Assembly: GCA_963643985.1 (NCBI GenBank)
Contig: CAVINP010000003.1
Location: 1 to 52,380, forward strand
Length of the DNA: 52,380 nt
DNA from: SFTH01 sp963643985
GTDB lineage: Bacteria; Bacillota; Clostridia; Christensenellales; Aristaeellaceae
Direction: 5' to 3'
Positions within the stretch are counted from its first letter, which is position 1. Every line of letters begins with the position of its first letter. The position numbers and the translations under genes are program-made. Shown piece after piece: positions 7,993 to 15,055 of this stretch. The notes below the pieces were generated by a model, which saw only the letters and a program-made list of their open reading frames with translations, was not told the DNA's origin and did not search any database.

Positions 7993-8871
7993 ATGCGCCG
8001 TTCAATGCTGTTTTTGCCGGGCAATACGCCCAACATCATCGTCAACGGTGAAATTCTGGGCGCGGATGCCGTAATACTGGATCTGGAGGACGCAGTCGCG
8101 CCCGCCGAGAAGGATTCCGCACGCGTGCTGGTGCGCAATGCCATCTCCCGCATGGGCTTTGGCCGCTGCGAGGTGATCGTGCGCATCAATTCCACCGACA
8201 CGGCTTTTTGGAAAAAAGATCTGGATGCCATAATGCCCGTAAAGCCGAGCCTCATCATGCCGCCCAAGACCGGTACGGCCGAGGATGTGCGTACGGTGGA
8301 TGAATACATGACCGAGGTCGAGGCACGTCTGGGCATGCCGCAGGGGAGCATCGGCCTGATTCCGCTGATCGAGACGGCACTGGGTGTCGAGAATGCATAT
8401 CGGATTGCGTCCGCATCGCCGCGCGTGAAGGCCATTTTCCTGGGCGGCGAGGATCTGACGGCCGACCTTCAGTGCAAGAGAACGAAGGCGGGCAATGAGA
8501 TATTCTATGCCAGAAGCCGCATGGTCTGCGCTGCGCGTGCCGCGGGCGTGGACGTGTACGACACGCCCTTCACCGACGTCAATGACGACGAGGGCATCTA
8601 CGAGGACGCACGTCTGGCCAAGAGCCTGGGCTTTACCGGAAAATCCTCCATTTCGCCGCGCCATGTGGCGGCGATCAACGAGGTCTTCAGCCCCGGCGCG
8701 GCGGAGATTGACTACGCTTATGAGGTGATGGAGGCCATACGCATCGGCAAGGAACAGGGCAAGGGCGCGGTAGCGCTGCGCGGCAAGATGATCGATGCGC
8801 CCATCGTCGCACGGGCACGGCAGACCATTGCCGCGGCCGAGGCTCTGGGACTTGGAAGGAGGGACGCCTGA
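7993..8871 (+). CDS. citE: citryl/citramalyl-CoA lyase beta subunit
   Basis: 292-residue TIM-barrel lyase of the CitE/HpcH family. In the lyase complex it cleaves the acyl-thioester on the carrier protein, releasing oxaloacetate (citrate lyase) or pyruvate (citramalate lyase). Motifs: MRRSMLFLPGNTPN at the start, DAVILDLEDAVAP (acidic metal-site region), CEVIVRINS (Arg of substrate binding), LIPLIETALGVENAY and FLGGEDLTADL (second acidic site). It overlaps citF by one base (TGATG). The setting beside methylaspartate genes argues for citramalate as substrate, but sequence alone does not separate the two enzymes. Confidence 0.94.
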   Translation: MRRSMLFLPGNTPNIIVNGEILGADAVILDLEDAVAPAEKDSARVLVRNAISRMGFGRCEVIVRINSTDTAFWKKDLDAIMPVKPSLIMPPKTGTAEDVRTVDEYMTEVEARLGMPQGSIGLIPLIETALGVENAYRIASASPRVKAIFLGGEDLTADLQCKRTKAGNEIFYARSRMVCAARAAGVDVYDTPFTDVNDDEGIYEDARLAKSLGFTGKSSISPRHVAAINEVFSPGAAEIDYAYEVMEAIRIGKEQGKGAVALRGKMIDAPIVARARQTIAAAEALGLGRRDA

Positions 8872-10277
8872 TGAAAGGAAAGCTTGTCGGCAGCCTGCGC
8901 GAGGCCATTGAGCTTTCGGGGCTCAAGAGCGGCATGTCCGTGTCCTTCCACCACCATCTGCGCAACGGCGACTACACGCTGAACATGGTGATGGATGAAA
9001 TTGCCAAACTGGGCATACGCGATCTGACGCTGAACGCCAGCTCCATATTCGATATCCATGCCGCACCGCTGGAGGAGCACATTGCCAACCATGTGGTGCG
9101 CAAGATCAATACAGACTACATGTCCGCGGGTCTGGGCCGCCGCATCTGCGAGGGCATACTGGAAGAACCCGTGGAATTTCGTACGCACGGCGGCCGCCCG
9201 CGCGATATCGCTTTGGGAATAACCCCCGTCGATGTGGCCTTTATCGCGGCACCCACGGCCGATGTCAACGGCAACTGCTCGGGCAAGTACGGCCCCTCGG
9301 CCTGCGGCAGCCTAGGCTATGCCTTCCCGGACGCGATGTACGCCAAGAAGGTGATCGTGATCACCGATAATCTGGTGGATTATCCGATGATCGGCTGGTC
9401 GATCCCGGAAATCTACGTCAACTATGTGGTGCAGGTGCCCGCCATCGGCAACCCCAAGGGCATCGTGTCCGGCACGACCAAGATCACGCGCGACCCGGTG
9501 GGCCTGATCATGGCACGTCAGGCCGTGGAAGTGATCAAGCATTCCGGCCTGCTCAAGGAGGGCTTCTCCTTCCAGACAGGCGCGGGCGGCGCATCTCTGG
9601 CCGCGGCCAAGTATCTGATGGATGAAATGCTCAAGACGGGCGTGCAGGGCTCGTTTGCCTCCGGCGGCATCACCGGCTATCTGGTGGACATGCTCAATGC
9701 GGGCTGCTTCAAATCCCTGATGGATGTGCAGTGCTTTGACCTCAAGGCCGTTGAGTCCATCCGCACCAATCCCGCCCATCAGGAAATATCTGCCATGCAG
9801 TATGCCAGCCCCGCCGCGGCGAGCGCCGTCGTGGACAATCTGGATGTGGTCATACTGGGCGCGACCGAGATCGACACCGACTTCAACGTCAACGTGCACA
9901 CCGATTCCAACGGCATCATCATGGGCGGCTCGGGCGGCCACAGCGATACCGCCGCGGGTGCAAAGCTGTCGATGATCATTGCACCGCTCTTCCGCGCGAG
10001 ACTGCCGATCGTAACAGACCACGTCCGCTGCATCTCCACGCCCGGGCGCGACATCGACGTGCTGGTCACGCAGCGCGGCATCGCCGTGAACCCGAACAGG
10101 CCCGAACTGGCCGCACGCCTGAAGGATGCGGGGCTGAACATCGTCGATATTCATGAGCTTAAGGAAATTGCCGAGAAGATTACCGGCAAGCCCGAGACGC
10201 AGACGGGCCACGGCCGTGTGGTCGGACGCGTGATCTACCGTGACGGAACGCAGATTGACGAAATCTGCGGCAAATGA
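8871..10277 (+). CDS. citF: citrate/citramalate lyase alpha subunit (acyl carrier transferase)
   Basis: 468-residue alpha subunit, which swaps the acetyl group on CitD for the incoming tricarboxylate or citramalate. Family I CoA-transferase-type architecture with GSLREAIELSGLKSGMSVSFHHH near the N-terminus, AAPTADVNGNCSGKYGP, VSGTTKITRDPVG and SGGHSDTAAGAKLSMI. It is about 40 residues shorter than the enterobacterial CitF (about 510), the loss being at the N-terminus. It starts in the TGATG overlap with citE. A promoter-like element is embedded in its last codons, serving the hydratase genes downstream. Confidence 0.93.
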   Translation: MKGKLVGSLREAIELSGLKSGMSVSFHHHLRNGDYTLNMVMDEIAKLGIRDLTLNASSIFDIHAAPLEEHIANHVVRKINTDYMSAGLGRRICEGILEEPVEFRTHGGRPRDIALGITPVDVAFIAAPTADVNGNCSGKYGPSACGSLGYAFPDAMYAKKVIVITDNLVDYPMIGWSIPEIYVNYVVQVPAIGNPKGIVSGTTKITRDPVGLIMARQAVEVIKHSGLLKEGFSFQTGAGGASLAAAKYLMDEMLKTGVQGSFASGGITGYLVDMLNAGCFKSLMDVQCFDLKAVESIRTNPAHQEISAMQYASPAAASAVVDNLDVVILGATEIDTDFNVNVHTDSNGIIMGGSGGHSDTAAGAKLSMIIAPLFRARLPIVTDHVRCISTPGRDIDVLVTQRGIAVNPNRPELAARLKDAGLNIVDIHELKEIAEKITGKPETQTGHGRVVGRVIYRDGTQIDEICGK

Positions 10278-10283
10278 TATAAT
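10255..10283 (+). promoter_or_regulatory. internal promoter for hydratase-gntR genes
   Basis: TTGACG (10255-10260) and TATAAT (10278-10283) with 17-nt spacing straddle the end of citF, 37 nt before the hydratase alpha start. The near-consensus match suggests the last three genes can be made separately from the lyase. Confidence 0.6.
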
Positions 10284-10319
10284 TTCCTGGGGGATTATTT
10301 CAAACCGGAGGAACAAACT

Positions 10320-11159
10320 ATGCGAAACATTCAAGCAAGCGAAGTGACAAAGACGATCCGTCGCCTGTGCATCGATGCCAACTGTCACCTGCCTGCCGAC
10401 CTTCAGAAGCGAATCACTGAATGTCGCGCGGAAGAGCCGTGGCCGGTGGCTCAGGGCATACTGGATCGCATCATCGAAAACTACAATATCGCGGATCAAA
10501 ACGAAGTGCCCATCTGTCAGGACACGGGTCTGGCCTGCGTGTTCGTGGAGATCGGTCAGGATGTGCACGTGGAGGGCGATCTGGCGGAGGCCATCAACGA
10601 GGGCGTGCGTCAGGGCTACACCGACGGCTACCTCAGAAAGTCCGTCGTGCGTGATCCCATCGACCGCGTCAACACGAGGGACAACACCCCCGCGATGATC
10701 TACTATGACATCGTGCCGGGCGACAAGCTGCGCCTCACCGTCGCTCCCAAGGGCGCGGGCAGCGAAAACATGAGCCAGATCAAGATGCTCAAGCCGTCCG
10801 ACGGCATCGAGGGTGTGAAGGAATTCGTGCTCAAGGTGGTCGAGGACGCGGGTCCGAACCCCTGTCCGCCGATCGTGGTCGGCGTGGGCGTGGGTGGCAC
10901 CTTTGACAAGGCGGCCTTCCTGGCCAAAAAGGCGCTCGTGCGCAACATCGACGAGCGCAATGCCGACCCATTCTGGGCAGATCTTGAAAACGAGCTGCTT
11001 GAGAAGATCAACGCCAAGGGCATCGGTCCTCAGGGCCTGGGCGGCAGGACAACGGCGCTTGCGGTCAATATCGAAAAGTTTGCCACGCATATTGCCAGCC
11101 TGCCCGTGGCCGTGAACATCAACTGCCACGTGACCAGACATAAATCGGAGGTGCTCTGA
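10320..11159 (+). CDS. class I fumarase-type hydratase alpha subunit, probable mesaconase
   Basis: 279-residue alpha subunit of an oxygen-sensitive [4Fe-4S] hydratase (TtdA/FumA N-terminal family). Cysteines suited to cluster ligation occur in PICQDTGLACVF (about residue 62), in PNPCPPIVVGVGVGG (about 180) and in NINCHVTRHK near the end. Such two-subunit enzymes act on fumarate, L-tartrate or mesaconate. Between citramalate lyase and methylaspartate lyase genes, hydration of mesaconate to (S)-citramalate is the missing pathway step, so this is the likely role. The beta subunit follows after 1 nt. Confidence 0.88.
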   Translation: MRNIQASEVTKTIRRLCIDANCHLPADLQKRITECRAEEPWPVAQGILDRIIENYNIADQNEVPICQDTGLACVFVEIGQDVHVEGDLAEAINEGVRQGYTDGYLRKSVVRDPIDRVNTRDNTPAMIYYDIVPGDKLRLTVAPKGAGSENMSQIKMLKPSDGIEGVKEFVLKVVEDAGPNPCPPIVVGVGVGGTFDKAAFLAKKALVRNIDERNADPFWADLENELLEKINAKGIGPQGLGGRTTALAVNIEKFATHIASLPVAVNINCHVTRHKSEVL

Positions 11160-11160
11160 A

Positions 11161-11718
11161 ATGACGAAAGCAATTCATACGCCGCTGACGCCCGAAATGG
11201 CCAGAACGCTCAAGGCGGGCGAGAGCTGCCTGATCACCGGTACGATTTATACCGCACGCGATGCGGCACATAAGCGCCTCTGCGAACTGGTTGCAAAGGG
11301 CGAAAAGCTGCCGCTGGACATCGAAAATGCCATCATCTACTTTGTCGGCCCCACGCCGGCCAAGCCCGGACAGGCCATCGGCTCTGCCGGCCCCACCACG
11401 TCCTACCGCATGGATGCCTATTCGCCCACGCTGATTTCCATCGGCCAGACGGGCATGATCGGCAAGGGCAAGCGCAGCCAAGAGGTGATCGACGCCATGA
11501 AGGAGCACGGCGCGGTCTACTTCGGTGCCATCGGCGGCTGCGGCGCACTGCTGAGCAAGTGCATCAAGAAGGCCGAGGTCATCGCCTATGAGGATCTGGG
11601 CGCCGAGGCCATCCGCAGGCTCGAGGTGGAGGATTTCCCGGTGGTCGTCATCATCGACAGCGAGGGCAACAACCTCTATCAGACCGGTCGCGAAGGCTAT
11701 CTGGCTACCCAAAAGTAA
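11161..11718 (+). CDS. class I fumarase-type hydratase beta subunit, probable mesaconase
   Basis: 185-residue beta subunit (TtdB/FumA C-terminal family), partner of the preceding gene. It has the swivelling-domain motifs SCLITGTIYTARDAAHKR (residues 20-37), GPTPAKPGQAIGSAGPTTSY and the KGGCGALLS-like IGGCGALLSKCI followed by EDLGAEAIRRLEVEDFPV. Length is normal for a separate beta subunit. With the alpha subunit it should form the active [4Fe-4S] hydratase; assignment to mesaconate rests on the neighbouring genes. Confidence 0.88.
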   Translation: MTKAIHTPLTPEMARTLKAGESCLITGTIYTARDAAHKRLCELVAKGEKLPLDIENAIIYFVGPTPAKPGQAIGSAGPTTSYRMDAYSPTLISIGQTGMIGKGKRSQEVIDAMKEHGAVYFGAIGGCGALLSKCIKKAEVIAYEDLGAEAIRRLEVEDFPVVVIIDSEGNNLYQTGREGYLATQK

Positions 11719-11739
11719 GTTTCAACGGAGGAAGGGTGC

Positions 11740-12711
11740 ATGTTCCGCTACAACGTCAATCCCGAAAGCGATGTGCCGATCTACCGCCAGCTGGTGGATC
11801 AGATCAATGCGGAGATCCGCAGCGGCGCATTGAAGGCCGGTACGCAGCTGCCGACCGTGCGCGAAATGGCACAGAGCATGCACCTTTCCTGCGGCACCGT
11901 CAAGCGCGTCTACGACAAGCTGCGTGAGATGGGCGACATCGAAATGACGCGCCGCCGCGGCAGCTTCGTGAAATTTGTGCACGACGACGGCGACAGCCGC
12001 AAGATACAGGCCATGACGGCGATCGATCGCATGATCCGCACGCTCACGGACCTGCACTTTTCTCCCTCGGAGATCCAGATTTTTCTGAACATCAAGATGC
12101 GCGAGTGGGGGCTGCGCTGGTCGGGTATACGCATGGCGCTTGTAACGGAGTACGCCGAGCTTGCCCCGCTGTTTACGCGCCAGCTGGAGCGCATTGCCAA
12201 CGCATCCTGCATCATCTGCACGCCGCGTCAGGTGCACGAATATCCCTACAGCGTCGATGAGCAGGCCGACGTGATCCTGACGGGTGAGTCGGATGCGGCG
12301 GCACTGGCGGTGGAACTGCCCGATCAGAACAAGCTCGTGAAGCTCGCGTTTGCACTCACCGCGCCGGGCATGATGCGCCTGGCCAGAGTATCCGAAAAGC
12401 AACTCCTCGTCGTGTGCGATGCAGAGCCGTTCTGCAGGCTCGTGCGGGAATATCTGCCGGATGCGGACATTACCGCCGTGAATGTGCACGATGCAGAGAC
12501 AATCGCCCGCGCGGAGGCTTGCATCGTGCCGCCGGACTATGCTTCCCTTTGCCCGGAGGAAGTGACAAAAATTCTGGACGGCATGGTGCAGGACGGCCGT
12601 GCCGTGCCCTTTGAGTATGCGATCGATGCCGGCTCCATGATGTACCTGGAGGAGCGCATTTCGCGCATCCGCGAGCAGCGCCAGCTTCAGCCGGGCATGC
12701 TCAGCTTCTGA
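11740..12711 (+). CDS. GntR-family transcriptional regulator
   Basis: 323 residues. The N-terminal winged helix-turn-helix is clear: VPIYRQLVDQINAEIRSGALKAGTQLPTVREMAQ (about residues 12-46) then GTVKRVYDKLREMGDIEMTRRRGSFV. The C-terminal 230 residues do not look like the usual FCD, UTRA or aminotransferase (MocR) domains to me; I see no named family there. It lies 21 nt after the hydratase beta gene and is probably co-transcribed. It is the likely regulator of the methylaspartate cluster, with the inverted repeat at 7665-7690 as candidate site. Confidence 0.85.
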   Translation: MFRYNVNPESDVPIYRQLVDQINAEIRSGALKAGTQLPTVREMAQSMHLSCGTVKRVYDKLREMGDIEMTRRRGSFVKFVHDDGDSRKIQAMTAIDRMIRTLTDLHFSPSEIQIFLNIKMREWGLRWSGIRMALVTEYAELAPLFTRQLERIANASCIICTPRQVHEYPYSVDEQADVILTGESDAAALAVELPDQNKLVKLAFALTAPGMMRLARVSEKQLLVVCDAEPFCRLVREYLPDADITAVNVHDAETIARAEACIVPPDYASLCPEEVTKILDGMVQDGRAVPFEYAIDAGSMMYLEERISRIREQRQLQPGMLSF

Positions 12712-12799
12712 TATCTGCATTTTATCTTGTTTGTGTCGGAACTGTGGATATCTCACAATTTAAAAATCACATTCGATCCAAAAAGGTTACCGATAACTA

Positions 12800-12827
12800 T
12801 TGCAAAATTGTTTCATTGTGGTATAAT
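12800..12827 (+). promoter_or_regulatory. promoter of the 12873-18463 operon
   Basis: TTGCAA -35 (12800-12805) and perfect TATAAT -10 (12822-12827), 16-nt spacing. Transcription would begin near 12834, which rules out the longer open frame starting at 12744 and supports the ATG at 12873. Confidence 0.7.
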
Positions 12828-12872
12828 CTTAAATGTAAAATCAGATGCAGCCGGAAGGAGAATCGGCTTTTC

Positions 12873-13412
12873 ATGACAGTTGCGGCAGCGGCGATCGGCC
12901 TTGTGAGCCTACTTGTCTACGATCTTTGGACGGTCGGCGCACTGCGCGGACGTGTCCTTTGTATGGGCTTCGGATTCGGTCTGCTGTGCTGGGTGGCGGC
13001 CACGGTTCGTGCCGTTTCGCAATCGATTTCCTACGTACGGTTCGGACGGACGCTGGTATTCGGCTCGGCTGCGGCAGCATTTCTGGCACTGGAGATCTAC
13101 CTGCTCTTCTTTGCACTGCCCAAGGACAGCTATACGGATCCCGAACGCAGACGGACGGTCTGCGATCGCGGGGCCTATGCCCTGTGCAGACACCCGGGGT
13201 TCTGGAGTCTCGCAGGGATGTATCTGTTTTTGTATCTTGCACTGCCGTCACGGCCTATGCTGACATTGGCGGCACTGATTACGATCTGCAACCTGATCTA
13301 CATCGTATTTCAGGATGTATATATATTTGAAAAGACTTTTTCGGACTACGCGGCCTACAAAAAGCGCGTGCCGTTTCTGTTGCCGCGGTTCGGGCGGCAT
13401 GCAGACAAATAA
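12873..13412 (+). CDS. ICMT-like integral membrane methyltransferase family protein
   Basis: 179 residues with about five hydrophobic segments. The C-terminal half carries the signature of isoprenylcysteine carboxyl methyltransferase-like proteins: GAYALCRHPGFWSLAGMYLF (RHPx(Y/F) motif that helps bind S-adenosylmethionine) and then FEKTFSDYAAYKKRVPFLLPRF, matching the E...Y..Y...VP...P end. The substrate is unknown. The ATG follows the GGAAGGAG site at 12853-12860 by 12 nt. First gene of an operon with a GH3-type enzyme (23-nt gap). Confidence 0.7.
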   Translation: MTVAAAAIGLVSLLVYDLWTVGALRGRVLCMGFGFGLLCWVAATVRAVSQSISYVRFGRTLVFGSAAAAFLALEIYLLFFALPKDSYTDPERRRTVCDRGAYALCRHPGFWSLAGMYLFLYLALPSRPMLTLAALITICNLIYIVFQDVYIFEKTFSDYAAYKKRVPFLLPRFGRHADK

Positions 13413-13435
13413 CAATCGGGAGGGGAGGGACGGAC

Positions 13436-15055
13436 GTGAAGCTGGATGCAAAGCTGAAGAACGGTGACAGCGAGGCGATGTGGCGCGAATATCTGGGCTT
13501 TCTGGATCTGGATATCGAGGGCTACATGGCCATTCAGCGCAGACTCATGCTCGAGCAGCTGCAGCTCTGGTGCGCCAGCAGGCTGGGCAAGAACATACTG
13601 GGCGACGTCCCCGTCCCGCAGACGATCGAAGAATTCCGCGAAACCGTGCCGCTGACCACCTACGATGACTACGCGGACATACTGCTGGCCAAGCGCGAGG
13701 AGGATCTGCCCGAACCGCCGGACATCTGGATCAAGACCACATGGGAGGGCGGCAAGCATCCCATCAAGATCGCGCCCTACACCCGGGGTATGCTGGATAC
13801 CTATCGCATCAACATGGGCGCGTGCATCATCATGTTCGGCGCAACCCAAAAAGGAAAATTCACCATCGGCAAGCGCGTGCTCTCCGGCTTCGCTCCGCTG
13901 CCGTATGCCACGGGTCTGATGGGCCTGATGCTCCGTCAGGAGACCGATATGCGCTTTTTGCCGCCGCATGAAGAGGCCAAGAATATGTCCTTCTCTCAGC
14001 AGACCAAACAGGGCCTGAAGATGGCCATGAAGGAAGGGCTTGACTATTTCTTCAGCATGGGTTCGGTGGCCTACTGCATATCGGGCATGCTCTCAAAGGC
14101 GGGCAGCCACAGCGGCAAGGTTTCGCCCAAGGTGGCTTGGCGCTACATGCGTGCCAAGGCACGCTGCACCCGCGAAAACAGGGAAATGCTGCCCAAGGAT
14201 CTGTTCTCGCTGACGGCCCTGGTCTGCGCGGGCACAGACAACCACTGCTACAAGGACGAACTGGAGCAGATGTGGGGCGTGCGTCCGCTGGAGGTCTTTG
14301 CCGGTACGGAACCGACGCTGGTCGGTACGGAAACATGGAACCGCAACGGCCTGTATTTCTTCCCGGATGCCTGCTTCTATGAATTTCTGCCGCAGAGCGA
14401 GGCGGAAAAACTGCGCACAGACCCCACCTACCGTCCCTACACGGCGCTGATGAACGAGGTGCGTGCGGGTGAAAAATATGAACTGATTATCTCCGTGCTC
14501 AAGGGTGGCGCGTTTGCCCGCTACCGAACGGGGGATGTCTATATCTGCGAGGGACTTAGTTCCCGCGAAGATCAGACTGCGCTGCCGCGCTTCCGCTATC
14601 TGGACCGCGTGCCCGACATCATCGATATTGCGGGTTTCACGCGCATTTCCGAGGATTCGATCCGCAGCGTGATCGATATGTCCTACCTGCCGATCGAAGA
14701 CTGGATGGCCACCAAGGAGTTTGATGAGAAGGGGCATCCTTTCCTGCATCTCTACGTGGAGCTCAAGCACGGTCGAGAGGTGAACTATGCCCTCTCCTGC
14801 GACATACTGCGCGAGCATCTGAGCGTCTATTTCAAGTATCTGGACGCGGATTACAAGGATCTCAAGCGCCTGTTGAACATGGACCCGCTGCAGGTGACGA
14901 TCCTGGGCAGCGGCACGTTTGAACGCTTCTGCTCAAGCTGCGGCCACGGCATACGGCGCGTCAATCCCGCTGCAAACGAAGTTGCGCAGTTGCTCGCGCT
15001 GCAGCATCCGGACAGTGTCCGCAGAACATTTTACACGGCGGGAGGCGATGACTGA
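13436..15055 (+). CDS. GH3-family adenylating enzyme
   Basis: 539 residues of the GH3 auxin-responsive-promoter family, part of the ANL adenylating superfamily. In plants these enzymes link amino acids to jasmonate or auxin; bacterial members are uncharacterised in most cases. Family features: VPLTTYDDYADILL near residue 75, KTTWEGGKHPIKIAPYTRGML in place of the usual Ser/Thr-Gly-rich loop, a central FAGTEP-LVGTET stretch and YRTGDVYICEGL...PRFRYLDRVPDIIDIAGFTRISED, matching the C-terminal nucleotide-binding motifs. GTG start with a GGAGGG site. It shares one base with the next gene (TGATG), so a link to the signalling protein downstream is likely. Confidence 0.75.
   Translation: MKLDAKLKNGDSEAMWREYLGFLDLDIEGYMAIQRRLMLEQLQLWCASRLGKNILGDVPVPQTIEEFRETVPLTTYDDYADILLAKREEDLPEPPDIWIKTTWEGGKHPIKIAPYTRGMLDTYRINMGACIIMFGATQKGKFTIGKRVLSGFAPLPYATGLMGLMLRQETDMRFLPPHEEAKNMSFSQQTKQGLKMAMKEGLDYFFSMGSVAYCISGMLSKAGSHSGKVSPKVAWRYMRAKARCTRENREMLPKDLFSLTALVCAGTDNHCYKDELEQMWGVRPLEVFAGTEPTLVGTETWNRNGLYFFPDACFYEFLPQSEAEKLRTDPTYRPYTALMNEVRAGEKYELIISVLKGGAFARYRTGDVYICEGLSSREDQTALPRFRYLDRVPDIIDIAGFTRISEDSIRSVIDMSYLPIEDWMATKEFDEKGHPFLHLYVELKHGREVNYALSCDILREHLSVYFKYLDADYKDLKRLLNMDPLQVTILGSGTFERFCSSCGHGIRRVNPAANEVAQLLALQHPDSVRRTFYTAGGDD

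Noticed and set aside
7720..10277. Naming the lyase strictly as citrate lyase.
   Set aside because: No citrate transporter, citX or citG is nearby, whereas the glutamate mutase and methylaspartate lyase genes are. Citramalate is more likely, though sequence cannot decide.
9312..11141. A 609-codon open frame on the minus strand opposite citF and the hydratase alpha gene.
   Set aside because: Shadow of real genes on the other strand; composition is typical of antisense reading and no family motif appears.
12744..12872. An N-terminal extension of the ICMT-like protein starting at 12744.
   Set aside because: A good promoter (12800-12827) lies inside it, its sequence is AT-rich and not membrane-like, and a ribosome site precedes the ATG at 12873.
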